Source: Microbispora sp. ZYX-F-249 (GTDB lineage: Bacteria > Actinomycetota > Actinomycetes > Streptosporangiales > Streptosporangiaceae). Taken from it: DNA of 64,000 nt. This document shows, one piece after another, positions 8,668 through 16,625 of this stretch. The notes under the pieces were generated by a model. It was not told the origin of the DNA. It saw nothing but the letters and a program-made list of their open reading frames with translations, and ran no database searches. Position 1 is the stretch's first letter, and the number at the start of each line of letters is the position of its first letter. The stretch is taken from contig NZ_JBDJAW010000014.1 in assembly GCF_039649665.1 (NCBI RefSeq), forward strand, positions 124,001 to 188,000, in the 5' to 3' direction. A program made the translations under genes and the position numbers.

Positions 8668-8681
8668 GAGAACTTGTTCTA
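8668..8681. promoter_or_regulatory. KstR-type operator, copy 3
   Basis: GAGAACTTGTTCTA holds the palindrome AGAAC-TT-GTTCT, 15 bp upstream of the LLM oxidoreductase ATG. It is the third copy of the same motif within 1.5 kb, each preceding a separate minus-strand unit. Confidence 0.72.
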
Positions 8682-8834
8682 TTTCTGTGAATCCCCGGCG
8701 GGGCCGCGGCCGGCTCGTACGAGGACATCCGACATTGCCGATTGTCGGATCGGGCGGTCAAAACCGGCGATCGTGTCTTTAGGATGGTCGTCGTCGCGTG
8801 CCGCGTACCGGACCCGAGCAGTGGAGGGCAGAGC

Positions 8835-9647
8835 GTGCACGAGGAGGAGACTCCCGCGTGGGTGGTGGACCCCGGCACGCCGAGCGTGGCCCGGATGTAC
8901 GACTACTACCTGGGCGGCAAGGACAACTTCGCGGCCGACCGCGAGGCGGCGGAGAAGATCATTTCGATCCTGCCCAACGCCCGTGAGGTCGCCCGGACCA
9001 ACCGCGCCTTCCTCGTGCGGGCCGTACGGCACCTGGCGCGCTCGGGCGTCCGGCAGTTCCTCGACATCGGCACCGGGCTGCCGACGCAGGAAAACGTCCA
9101 CCAGGTCGCGCAGGCCGAGGCGGCGCAGTCACGGGTCGTCTACGTCGACAACGACCCGATCGTGCTCGCCCACGCGCGCGCCCTGCTCGCCGACAACCCC
9201 AGGTCCGTCGTGGTCGAGGGGGACCTGCGCGAGCCGGAGTCCGTCCTCGGCCACCCCGAGGTCCTCGCCCACCTCGACCTCACCCGGCCGGTCGCGTTGA
9301 TCATGCTCGCCGTCCTCCACTTCGTGACCGACGACGTGGAGGCGGCGCGCGTCGTCGACGCGTTCCGCAAGCCGCTCGTCCCGGGCAGTCACCTGGTGCT
9401 CTCCCACATCACCCACGGCGACCTGGACGAGGACGCGGTCAGGCGGGGCCGTGACGTCTACACCGCGACCACCGCGGGCGGCATCGTGCCCCGCACCGCG
9501 GCCCGGGTCCGGGGCTTCTTCGACGGCCTCGACGTGCTGGAGCCCGGCGTGGTGCCGCTGCACCTGTGGCGGCCCGATCCCGCGCAGCGCCGCTGGGACG
9601 GCATGCCCGGAGGCGCCATCATCGGCGGGGTCGGTCTCGTCACGTGA
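8835..9647 (+). CDS. SAM-dependent methyltransferase, DUF574 (Methyltransf_19) family
   Basis: 270 residues. The N-terminal signature PSVARMYDYYLGGKDNF and the SAM-binding segment FLDIGTGLPTQENVH are diagnostic of this actinomycete-specific family; VYVDNDPIVLAHARALL follows as motif II. Length is typical. GTG 8835 was chosen because GGAGGG lies seven bases upstream and homology begins just after it. Function of the family is largely unknown; many paralogues occur per genome. It stands alone between the LLM gene and the convergent CheR-PAS gene. Confidence 0.93.
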   Translation: MHEEETPAWVVDPGTPSVARMYDYYLGGKDNFAADREAAEKIISILPNAREVARTNRAFLVRAVRHLARSGVRQFLDIGTGLPTQENVHQVAQAEAAQSRVVYVDNDPIVLAHARALLADNPRSVVVEGDLREPESVLGHPEVLAHLDLTRPVALIMLAVLHFVTDDVEAARVVDAFRKPLVPGSHLVLSHITHGDLDEDAVRRGRDVYTATTAGGIVPRTAARVRGFFDGLDVLEPGVVPLHLWRPDPAQRRWDGMPGGAIIGGVGLVT

Positions 9648-9668
9648 GGCGGCCGCGAACCCGGAGCC

Positions 9669-11519
9669 TCACTCCCCCCTGCTCATGACCAGGATCAGCC
9701 CCTGGACCGACGCGTCGTCCTCGTGGAGCGGCGCCAGCGTGACCGCGAGCCGGACGGGACGGCCCCTGCGGTTGACGGCCTCGACGCTCACCGGGTCCCC
9801 CTGGCCGTCCGCGGCCGCCGCGCCGTCCAGCACGCGCCGCGCCACGGGCAGCAGCGGGCCGAGGGGCAGGCCGATGTCGAGTGAGGGCAGGTCGCGGCCG
9901 TCGGCCTCGTCGGCGCGCAGCCCCCACAGCTCCTCCGCCCCCGGGCTCCACAGCAGCACCCGCAGGTCACGGTCGACGACGACGACCACGTCGCCGAGCG
10001 AGCGCACCACGGAGGCGACGAACTGGTTGGCCCGGTCGAGCTCCCGCGTCCGGACGTTGAGCGTCTCGTTGATCTGCTGGAGCTCGTCGTTGCTGGACTG
10101 GAGCTCCTCGTTCATCGTCTCCAGCTCCTCGTTCGTCGACTGGAGCTCCTCGTTGGTGGTCTCCAGCTCCTCGTTCGTCGACTGGAGCTCCTCGTTGGTG
10201 GTCTCCAGCTCCTCGTTGAGCGACTGCAGCTCCTCGTACGCGTGCTCGAGCTCCTTGTTGGCCTGCTCCAGTTCGTCGCGAAGCCGGCGATAGCGGGTGA
10301 CGTCGTGGAAGTTGATCGTGACTCCGACGAGCTCGCCGGTCCTGTCCATGAGCGGGACGACGGCGACGTCGAAGACGCCCGGCTCCTTCGCTCCGGGGCG
10401 CTGCCAGATGACGTCGTGCAGCTCGACCGTGCGCAGGTCCAGCTCGGCCTGCTCGATCAGCGACCGCAGCTCGACGGGCCGGTAGGACACCTCGAGATCC
10501 TGGAACGGGCTGCCCACGTCGCGGGCCTGCAGGCCGAACATGACCTCGGCACGGGTGTTGAGCAGGGCGAGCCTGCCCGCCGCGTCGAGCGTGAGCTGGG
10601 CGACGGGACCGGAGGCGAGAGCCGCGCCCTGCAGCCGCGGAAGACGCGTGTTCTCCTCCGGCTGGGCCGCCGGGGAGTTCCAGCCGATGCGCGTCCCGCT
10701 CACAGGCTGGGGGATCTTCCTGAACAGGCGCATGCGCAGGTCCACCGGCTCGAACTTGTCGCTGTGGTTCAGCAGCATCTCCGCCTTGCCCAGGAAGAGG
10801 TAGCCGGGGTCGGCGAGGGCGAAGTGGAACTTGCGGACGATGTTCTGCTGGGTTTCCGCGTTGAAGTACATCAGGGTGTTGCGGGCGAGCAGCAGGTCGA
10901 CGCGGGAGATCGGGGCGTCCTTGGTGAGGTCGTTGCGGCCGAAGATGAGCTGGCGGCGCAGGTCCCGGCGGAACGCCAAGCCCGTTCCCGTCGGCTCGAA
11001 GTACTTGTCCCGCAGCTCGGGCGGCATGTCGGCGACCTTGCGCCCGTCGTAGACCGCCGTACGGGCCACCTGCAGGGCCCTGTCGTCCAGGTCGGTGCCG
11101 TAGATCTTGACCCGTTCCTGGAACTCGTCCGGCCCCAGTTCCTCCGCCAGGGCGATGGCGAGGCTGTAGGCCTCCTCCCCGGTGGCGCAGCCCGCGCTCC
11201 AGGCCCGGATCGGCCGGCCGCCGCCCTTGGCCGCGAGGACGGCGCGGATGGCCCTGTGCCGCAGGACCTGCCAGGCCTGCGGGTCCCGGAAGAACCCGGT
11301 GACGTTGATGAGCAGGCTGTCGAAGAGGACCGCGAACTCGCCCGGCTCCAGCTCCAGGTAGTCGCGGTACTCCCCCGTCGTCTCGAGCTTGAGCGCCTCC
11401 AGCCGCCGCGCGATCCTGCGCTGCAGCGTGCTGCGCTTGTACCCGGTGAAGTCGAACCCCCGGGTCTCCTTGAGCATCAGCAGGAGGTCGTCGAACTCGC
11501 GTTCCTCGCTGGTGACCAT
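9669..11519 (-). CDS. CheR-type methyltransferase fused to PAS domains through a long coiled coil
   Basis: 616 residues. CheR N-terminal helices (RRIARRLEALKLET), the SAM site SAGCATGEEAYSLAI, then YGTDLDDRAL and RNTLMYFN (CheR landmarks) fill residues 1-270. A PAS domain follows (about 300-420), then a coiled coil of near-perfect repeats based on EELQSTNEELETTN (about 430-500), and a second PAS (VVVVVDRDLRVLLWSPGAEELWG) that runs to the stop. No kinase or output domain follows. The upstream gene encodes the CheB half, 9 bp away, so together they make a split version of CheB/CheR-PAS hybrid proteins. No chemoreceptor or flagellar genes are present; a non-chemotactic sensory role is inferred. 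Confidence 0.93.
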   Translation of the reverse strand: MVTSEEREFDDLLLMLKETRGFDFTGYKRSTLQRRIARRLEALKLETTGEYRDYLELEPGEFAVLFDSLLINVTGFFRDPQAWQVLRHRAIRAVLAAKGGGRPIRAWSAGCATGEEAYSLAIALAEELGPDEFQERVKIYGTDLDDRALQVARTAVYDGRKVADMPPELRDKYFEPTGTGLAFRRDLRRQLIFGRNDLTKDAPISRVDLLLARNTLMYFNAETQQNIVRKFHFALADPGYLFLGKAEMLLNHSDKFEPVDLRMRLFRKIPQPVSGTRIGWNSPAAQPEENTRLPRLQGAALASGPVAQLTLDAAGRLALLNTRAEVMFGLQARDVGSPFQDLEVSYRPVELRSLIEQAELDLRTVELHDVIWQRPGAKEPGVFDVAVVPLMDRTGELVGVTINFHDVTRYRRLRDELEQANKELEHAYEELQSLNEELETTNEELQSTNEELETTNEELQSTNEELETMNEELQSSNDELQQINETLNVRTRELDRANQFVASVVRSLGDVVVVVDRDLRVLLWSPGAEELWGLRADEADGRDLPSLDIGLPLGPLLPVARRVLDGAAAADGQGDPVSVEAVNRRGRPVRLAVTLAPLHEDDASVQGLILVMSRGE

Positions 11520-11528
11520 GGGTCCACG

Positions 11529-12554
11529 CTATCGCCGCTCGTCGCCGTGGGTGACCGGGGCGGGTGCTTCCCGGCCGAGCTGACTCTGCAGGTGGCGCAG
11601 GGTGTCCAGGGCGTCCCGATCCCGCGCCGTCTGCTGCCGCAGACGCCGGACCGTCAGAACCTGCCCGCGCTCCTCGGCGTTGCCCAGCATCCGCGTCAGG
11701 AGCCGCAACCGTTCCTCGATCCGCAGGATCGCCACCCAGAAGGCGCGCTCCACGGCCTCCGACTGCCCGTCGACCATGCTCTCCATCGACCAGGCGTGAC
11801 CCACCATGCACTGGTAGTGCCCGTTGGGGGGCGCGTCCACCTCGTACAACGGCCCGTTGCAGTCGGGGCAGGTGAAAGCGCTCAACCGCCCGGGAGGCGG
11901 GTCCGGCGGGCGTGCCGAGAAGAACGCCGCCAGCTCGTGCCGGAGCTTCCGGTCCACCGCGACCTCCCCGACGGCCCGCGTTCCCTCGCATTCCCGCACG
12001 ATCCACTCCGCGATGCCGCGTAAGGAGGACACCGCCGGCCGCCTCGTCGCGGCGATGGCCGCGCGCGGCATGCCGTCGAACGGGCTCTCCTCGGGGTCCT
12101 GCACGGCCACCAGCCCGCCGCGGCGCTCCACCTCGGCGCACCCCCGTGCCCCGTCGTCGAGGGTGCCGCTCAGGATGACGGCGAGGGTCCGCGGGCCCGC
12201 GAAGGCGGCCGCGCTGAGGAACAGCGGATCGGCGGCCGGGCGGTGCCCGTTGTGCCGGGGCCCCCGCGACAGCCGGACGGCATCGTCGTTGACGAGCAGA
12301 TGGAGGTCGGGAGGGGCCACGTACACGCGCCCGTGCCGCAGCGGCTCGCCGTCCTGCGCCGCGGCCGCCTTCAGCGGTCCGGCGCGGTCGAGGATTCCCG
12401 GCAGGGCGCTGCCCGCACGTGGCGAGATGTGGAGGACGACCAGGATGGAGGCGGGCAGACCGGCGGGAAGGCCGCCGAGCAGCGTCCGCAGGGCCTCGAT
12501 GCCTCCCGCGGACGCGGCGACGACCACGACGTCCCGCTGGACGAGCGCATCCAT
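11529..12554 (-). CDS. CheB-type methylesterase with C-terminal zinc-ribbon-like segment
   Basis: 341 residues from ATG 12554 (GGGGCGG just upstream). Catalytic Ser in ASAGGIEALR, His in VVLHISPRAGSALP and Asp in ILSGTLDDGARG form the CheB triad. There is no receiver domain. After residue ~240 comes CPDCNGPLYEV with a later CMVGHAWS, a Cys/His cluster seen in stand-alone actinobacterial CheB proteins, then helices. Sits 9 bp ahead of the CheR-PAS gene, so one operon. A glutamyl methylesterase or deamidase acting on the partner or an unknown receptor is likely, but no receptor lies nearby. Confidence 0.92.
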   Translation of the reverse strand: MDALVQRDVVVVAASAGGIEALRTLLGGLPAGLPASILVVLHISPRAGSALPGILDRAGPLKAAAAQDGEPLRHGRVYVAPPDLHLLVNDDAVRLSRGPRHNGHRPAADPLFLSAAAFAGPRTLAVILSGTLDDGARGCAEVERRGGLVAVQDPEESPFDGMPRAAIAATRRPAVSSLRGIAEWIVRECEGTRAVGEVAVDRKLRHELAAFFSARPPDPPPGRLSAFTCPDCNGPLYEVDAPPNGHYQCMVGHAWSMESMVDGQSEAVERAFWVAILRIEERLRLLTRMLGNAEERGQVLTVRRLRQQTARDRDALDTLRHLQSQLGREAPAPVTHGDERR

Positions 12555-12661
12555 ATCCGCCCCATATCCTGGAACTGCCGGAGTCATGCGGAGCGCTCGG
12601 AAAAGAAATTCGATCGCCCGGTGCCCGTCTCCCCGCCGCAGGCGGGGTAAGGAGGTCACCC

Positions 12662-13351
12662 ATGAATCTGTGGGTGAAGGTGACACAGCGCGAGTCGGAC
12701 TCCGCCGTCGTGAGCGTCAGCGGAGAGATGGACCTCGCCAGCTGTCCGAGGCTCGAAGGAATCGTCACGGGGCTGATCGGGGACGGCTGCGTGCACCTGG
12801 TGCTCGACGCGGTCCACCTGAAGTTCTGCGACCTCGCGGGGGTGCGCGCGCTCGAGCGCGTGCACATCGCCGCAGCCGAGGCCTCCGGAGGCCTCATCGT
12901 CTGGGCGAGCCGCCCGCTGGGCCGGCTGCTCGCTCTCCTGTGGCCGGAGGGACGGCCGGACCGTCCCGCCGTCGTACGCGCCGCGCCCATGGCGCCCCTG
13001 GATCGGCGGCTCGTGCTGCTGCCGGGCCGGGGCGAAGGACTCGGCCGGCCTTGGAGGATGGCGCCCGTACGCCCCGTGAGGGCGTTTCCCGGCGCGTCCG
13101 GGCAGGACGACCGGGAGGCGCTGCTGGAACGCTCGCGGCTGCTGCGCGAGCAGGCCCGCACGCACATGGCGACGATGCGGGAGAGGGCCGAGTCGATCTG
13201 CGTGGGCCTGGCGGACGCGCAGGAGCGTCTGGCGGCCCTTCACCACGCGCTCGCGGAGCGGCCGTGTTCCGGCCTGTCCTGCGACGGGGACTCCCACCTG
13301 GCGAAGGCGGATGATTTCCGCCGCCAGGCCGAGACCTTCGCCTGCCGCTGA
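12662..13351 (+). CDS. STAS-domain protein (anti-sigma factor antagonist type) with C-terminal extension
   Basis: 229 residues, preceded by a strong TAAGGAGGT Shine-Dalgarno. Residues 1-100 form a STAS fold (VVSVSGEMDLASCPRLEGI, then LVLDAVHLKFCDLAGVRAL, where the D-x-S-G-like loop reads CDLAG, so the usual phosphorylatable Ser is Leu). The rest (about 130-229) is a helical segment REALLERSRLLREQARTHM with acidic and basic residues. It is divergent from the CheB/CheR-PAS operon with 107 bp between starts, hinting at a shared signalling pathway. The missing Ser argues against classic RsbV-type phospho-regulation. Confidence 0.87.
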   Translation: MNLWVKVTQRESDSAVVSVSGEMDLASCPRLEGIVTGLIGDGCVHLVLDAVHLKFCDLAGVRALERVHIAAAEASGGLIVWASRPLGRLLALLWPEGRPDRPAVVRAAPMAPLDRRLVLLPGRGEGLGRPWRMAPVRPVRAFPGASGQDDREALLERSRLLREQARTHMATMRERAESICVGLADAQERLAALHHALAERPCSGLSCDGDSHLAKADDFRRQAETFACR

Positions 13352-13352
13352 G

Positions 13353-13417
13353 CCCTGCCGCTCAGCCCTGCCGCTCAGCCCTGCCGCTCAGCCCTGCCGC
13401 TCAGCCCTGCCGCTCAG
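13353..13417. repeat. Five perfect 13-bp tandem repeats
   Basis: The unit CCCTGCCGCTCAG is repeated five times without change, with a degenerate copy on each side (13341-13352 and 13418-13428). The array starts in the last codons of the STAS gene and fills most of the 85 bp between it and the convergent ROK gene. It has no spacers and no inverted symmetry. Confidence 0.95.
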
Positions 13418-13436
13418 CCCTGCCGGCGCGGTGCCG

Positions 13437-14684
13437 TCACAGCGCCAGCGCGCGCCTCCGGAGCGCCGCCTGGCCCGCAGCACGGCGGCGCATCTCCGCG
13501 AGCACCTCCAGAGGGCCGGCCAGGAGTCTGGAGAAGGCCAGCTCGGCGGCGCCGACCAGCGTGACGTCGTCTCCGAGCGCCGACACGCACAGCCGCACCC
13601 GCTCGCGGGAGATCAGCATGGCGTTCGTCTCCACCCTGCCGCGGACCTGCGCCTCCGAACCCGGGTACACGTCCCGCAGCATGCCCCCGAAGATCACCAT
13701 CCCGGGGTTGAAGAGGTTGATCAGGTTCGCCACGCCGATGCCCAGCCAGTCGCCGACCCGGCGCAGCGCCTCCTGCGCCGCCGCGTCTCCGCCCGCGGCG
13801 GCCTCCACCACCGCGCGCACGCCCTCGCGCCCGCTCAGCTCGCCGGAACGGCCCGCGGCGTCGATCAGGGCGTGCTCGCCGACCTCGGCCTCCAGGCAGC
13901 CGCGCGAGCCGCACATGCAAGGCCGCCCGTTGTACGGGTTCACCATCATGTGCCCCAGCTCGCACCCGTAGCCGCCGTCGCCGTCCAGCAGCTTGCCGCC
14001 GACGATGATCCCGCCGCCCACGCCGACGTCGCCGTGCAGGTAGATCAGGTTGTCGTAGCCGCGGCCCACGCCTCGGTCGCGCTCGGCCAGCGCGCCCAGG
14101 TGGGCCTCGTTGCCGACGAGCACCGGCAGCCCGAGCCGGGCGCCGAGCTCGACGCCGAACGCCTGGTCCACCCACCCGATGTAGGGCCCGTACCGGACGG
14201 TGCCGTCGGCGGGCCGGATCATGCCGCAGTAGGCCGCGCCGACCCCGACGCACACCGAGCCCGGCCGGGCGCCGCGCCGCAGCTCGCGGCCGAATCCCGC
14301 GAGCACGCCGACGACGTCCTCCAGGTCCGCGCCCGCCCGGGGCCTGACCGCCTCCCGGCGGTCGAGGATCTCGCCGCCCAGCCCCACCCGGGCGGCGACC
14401 AGGCGGTCGACGCGGACGTCGAAGGCCAGCACGTGCGCCCGGTCGCGCTCGGGACGGACCACCAGCGACGGCCGGCCCGCCCTGCCGGTGTCCCCCGGCA
14501 ACTCCTCGCCGACCAGGCCCGCCGCGGACAGCTCGGCGGTCAGCGCCATGATGGTGCTGCGGTTCAGGCCCATCCGGTCGGCCAGCTCCGAGCGGGACAG
14601 CGCGCCGGACAGGTGCACGTGCCGCAGCAGATCACCGAGGTTGCGCCGGCGAATCTCCTCTTGGGACCGACCGGCTTTCGACAT
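13437..14684 (-). CDS. ROK-family transcriptional regulator
   Basis: 415 residues from ATG 14684 (AGGA nine bases upstream). An N-terminal winged helix-turn-helix (LSRSELADRMGLNRSTIMALTAEL) precedes a ROK sugar-kinase-like domain with GGGIIVGGKLLDG and the zinc-binding CMCGSRGCLEAE motif. Typical XylR/NagC-like repressors are ~400 residues. It is likely a carbohydrate-responsive repressor. No sugar operon is adjacent on the same strand, so the target is uncertain; the alpha-amylase is 2.2 kb away. Confidence 0.93.
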   Translation of the reverse strand: MSKAGRSQEEIRRRNLGDLLRHVHLSGALSRSELADRMGLNRSTIMALTAELSAAGLVGEELPGDTGRAGRPSLVVRPERDRAHVLAFDVRVDRLVAARVGLGGEILDRREAVRPRAGADLEDVVGVLAGFGRELRRGARPGSVCVGVGAAYCGMIRPADGTVRYGPYIGWVDQAFGVELGARLGLPVLVGNEAHLGALAERDRGVGRGYDNLIYLHGDVGVGGGIIVGGKLLDGDGGYGCELGHMMVNPYNGRPCMCGSRGCLEAEVGEHALIDAAGRSGELSGREGVRAVVEAAAGGDAAAQEALRRVGDWLGIGVANLINLFNPGMVIFGGMLRDVYPGSEAQVRGRVETNAMLISRERVRLCVSALGDDVTLVGAAELAFSRLLAGPLEVLAEMRRRAAGQAALRRRALAL

Positions 14685-14715
14685 GGTGCGCAATCCTGAC
14701 GACTCGGGGTGATCC

Positions 14716-15309
14716 TCATTGACGGGCCGTGGACAGAGGAGGGGACGCGTTCGCCCTTCCCACTGTCGAGGTTACCAACGGAGGCGTCCGCGGCGGAGTC
14801 CCGCGTCCGGCGCGGGCACCCGGCCGCGCGCCGTCCGCGGACCCGTTCCCCCGCGCGCCGGGAGAGCCCGCCCGGTGCCGTGCCTTCACCTTCGGACCTG
14901 CCGCCGCTCCCGCCCGTGGCGACGCCTGCGCAGCCGCGGGCTGCCCGGGCGGACCGGCCGGATCGCCCGTGTACGGCACGCCCAGCGCCTGCACGATGTC
15001 GCACCCGCGGTTACCCCTGCACATCGCGTTCTGGACGCCGGTCCCCCCGTTCGCGACGTTGATGGAGACCTGCTGCGTGCCGCGACTGGTGGTGGTGGTA
15101 GAGGCGGTGAGCCCGGGCCGGGCGGCGGCCCGCTCGACCGGCGTGGTCCGGAGCCCGGGCTCCTGCCGTCGAGGCGTCTCCCGCCCATGGCTGCGCGTGT
15201 CCCCGGCGGCGGGGCCGGCGGCGGCCAGCACCGCCGCGACCGACGCGCAGGCGAGGAGACCGAAACCGATCTTCTTCGAAGCCGTCCTGACGTACCACCG
15301 ACACTTCAT
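14716..15309 (-). CDS. Small secreted protein with C-x5-C motif (unknown family)
   Basis: 197 residues. A Sec signal peptide (basic MKCRWYVRTASKK, then GLLACASVAAVLAAAG, cleavage near AAG) leads to a Pro/Ala/Arg-rich mature part. The centre holds QQVSINVANGGTGVQNAM and the two-cysteine motif CRGNRGC followed by DIVQALG; the C-terminal third is low complexity. RBS GGGAG upstream. The next gene (15474-15908) has the same plan with C-x6-C. I do not recognise a named family. An 8-bp GC hairpin lies in its 5' leader (15328-15354). Confidence 0.7.
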   Translation of the reverse strand: MKCRWYVRTASKKIGFGLLACASVAAVLAAAGPAAGDTRSHGRETPRRQEPGLRTTPVERAAARPGLTASTTTTSRGTQQVSINVANGGTGVQNAMCRGNRGCDIVQALGVPYTGDPAGPPGQPAAAQASPRAGAAAGPKVKARHRAGSPGARGNGSADGARPGARAGRGTPPRTPPLVTSTVGRANASPPLSTARQ

Positions 15310-15473
15310 CGCGCGCTCCCGTGCTTTGGGCGGCCCTTTTCGCCCAGGCCGCCCCCAGGCTAGTCACGCGCCGGTTTTCCGCGCCCGGCGCGCGCGATGT
15401 CTTACGGCATCGTTGCCATATCAGTCAGCACGACTCTCCCATTCGTGGAATTTCCGGGCCCGCGTATCCCCGA

Positions 15474-15908
15474 TCACCAGCCGTTGGAGGTGATGGGCAT
15501 GTTCTGCCAGACCTTGCAGAGCCTCGGGCCCGGGCCGCAGAAGGCGCCCTGCGTGCTGATGCGCCCGCCGTTCGTGATGCCGGTCTGCTGCTGGCCGATC
15601 ATGAAGGTCGGGGCGAACACGCCGTTGAGGTTCTGGTTGAACTTGCCGTTGCCCGAATTCGCCTGCCGGGCCCTGGCCGACCCGCCGGACGCCACCTGCT
15701 CCCCGCCGCCACCGCCGTGACCGGTGACGACGTTCGCCGCAGCACGACGCGCGGAATGCGCGGCCGCGCTCGTGGCCGCGCTCGCGGCCGTGCTCGACTC
15801 CTGGGTCACGGCGGTCCACGCGATCGTGGCCGCGAGCGTGGCCAGCGTCAGGCGGCGGGCCGTCACGGCCCGGAGCGGCCGCGAGCGGAACGTACAGCGG
15901 CGAGACAT
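15474..15908 (-). CDS. Small secreted protein with C-x6-C motif (paralogue-like of the neighbour)
   Basis: 144 residues from ATG 15908. Long basic N-region, hydrophobic RRLTLATLAATIAWTAV, then an Ala/Ser-rich stretch, QNLNGVFAPTFMIGQQQTG, a Gly-rich turn, and GAFCGPGPRLCKVWQNM at the C-terminus. The order 'Asn/Gly-rich beta strand - Gln-rich strand - two close cysteines - Val-Trp-Gln' mirrors the gene at 14716-15309. Probably exported to the cell surface. A GTG 12 bases upstream is an alternative start. No known family recognised. Confidence 0.7.
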   Translation of the reverse strand: MSRRCTFRSRPLRAVTARRLTLATLAATIAWTAVTQESSTAASAATSAAAHSARRAAANVVTGHGGGGGEQVASGGSARARQANSGNGKFNQNLNGVFAPTFMIGQQQTGITNGGRISTQGAFCGPGPRLCKVWQNMPITSNGW

Positions 15909-16116
15909 CGTGGAACGCACCTACCTACCAAGGCCATCCGGCGTGGGCTTTCGTCGCGGAAATGAGCAACGCCGACCTCATACCCCGCGTCACGGCCTCG
16001 GCCCCGCTCATGCCGAGCGCGGCATGGATGATGACGCTTTTTTTGTCGCTATGCCTTTAGACCCCGACATTCGACGCTTATACCGCTATTCAGATAAATG
16101 TCCGGCCTGGTGGGAT

Positions 16117-16524
16117 TCATTCGCCGACGGCGTCGAGATAGACCCAGGCGCCTTCGTGCCGGACGAAGCGGCTCTGCTCGCGCATCTCGCCGGGCCGTCC
16201 CCGGTAGACGTAGTGGGCGCGGAAGGTGACGGTGCCCTCCGTGTGGATCGGGCTCCCGCCGGTGACCGCCTCGATCTCCAACTCGGTCCAGCGCATGCCC
16301 CGCTCGAACTGGACCCGCGCCGGGCGGGTGGCGGGATGCCAGGTCCGCAGCAGGTACACCTCGTCCTCGACGGCGAACGCGCAGAAGCGCGAGCGCATCA
16401 GCGCCTCGGCCGTCGGCGCGTCACGTCCCGCGAGGTACCGGCCGCAGCACTCGCCGTAGGCGGCCTGCAGACCACAGGGACAGGGCTCGCCGGCGCGCTG
16501 CGCGCGGCGGGAAGCAGGGCTCAC
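16117..16524 (-). CDS. YchJ-family protein (UPF0225) with SEC-C motif
   Basis: 135 residues. The N-terminal SEC-C zinc motif CPCGLQAAYGECCGRYL is followed by the YchJ core: MRSRFCAFAVEDEVYLLRTWHP, and WTELEIEAVTGG. C-terminal QSRFVRHEGAWVYLDA fits the NTF2-like fold of this family. Cytoplasmic; function unknown. It stands alone, downstream of nothing obvious, and its start faces the amylase promoter region across 372 bp. Confidence 0.93.
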   Translation of the reverse strand: MSPASRRAQRAGEPCPCGLQAAYGECCGRYLAGRDAPTAEALMRSRFCAFAVEDEVYLLRTWHPATRPARVQFERGMRWTELEIEAVTGGSPIHTEGTVTFRAHYVYRGRPGEMREQSRFVRHEGAWVYLDAVGE

Positions 16525-16603
16525 CCCGCGAGGCTATCGCCCCCGGCCACCGGCCACGCGCCCCGGACCACCACGCGATACATTGCCGGAAAAATTCTGA
16601 AAG

Positions 16604-16625
16604 TTGCTGCAATCTCTTGCACAAG
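16604..16625. promoter_or_regulatory. Candidate amylase operator (two TTGC/GCAA-type half palindromes)
   Basis: The 372-bp gap 16525-16896 has no gene. It contains TTGCTGCAA (16604-16612) and CTTGCACAAG (16616-16625), two short palindromes four bases apart. Repeats rich in TTGCA/TGCAA are typical of LacI-type (MalR/Reg1-like) control sites ahead of actinomycete alpha-amylase genes. The amylase start is 270 bp downstream, so a long leader would be needed. No promoter could be placed with confidence. Confidence 0.45.

Noticed and set aside
9669..12554. Chemotaxis operon
   Set aside because: CheB and CheR domains are present, but no receptor, CheA, CheW, CheY or flagellar genes accompany them.
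9967..13167. Very long open frame antisense to and overlapping the CheB/CheR genes
   Set aside because: Its product is Arg/Pro/Gly-rich with no domain, as expected for a shadow frame in high-GC DNA; the CheB and CheR-PAS frames have full catalytic motifs.
13353..13417. CRISPR array
   Set aside because: 13-bp units are directly adjacent with no spacers, and no cas genes are in the window.
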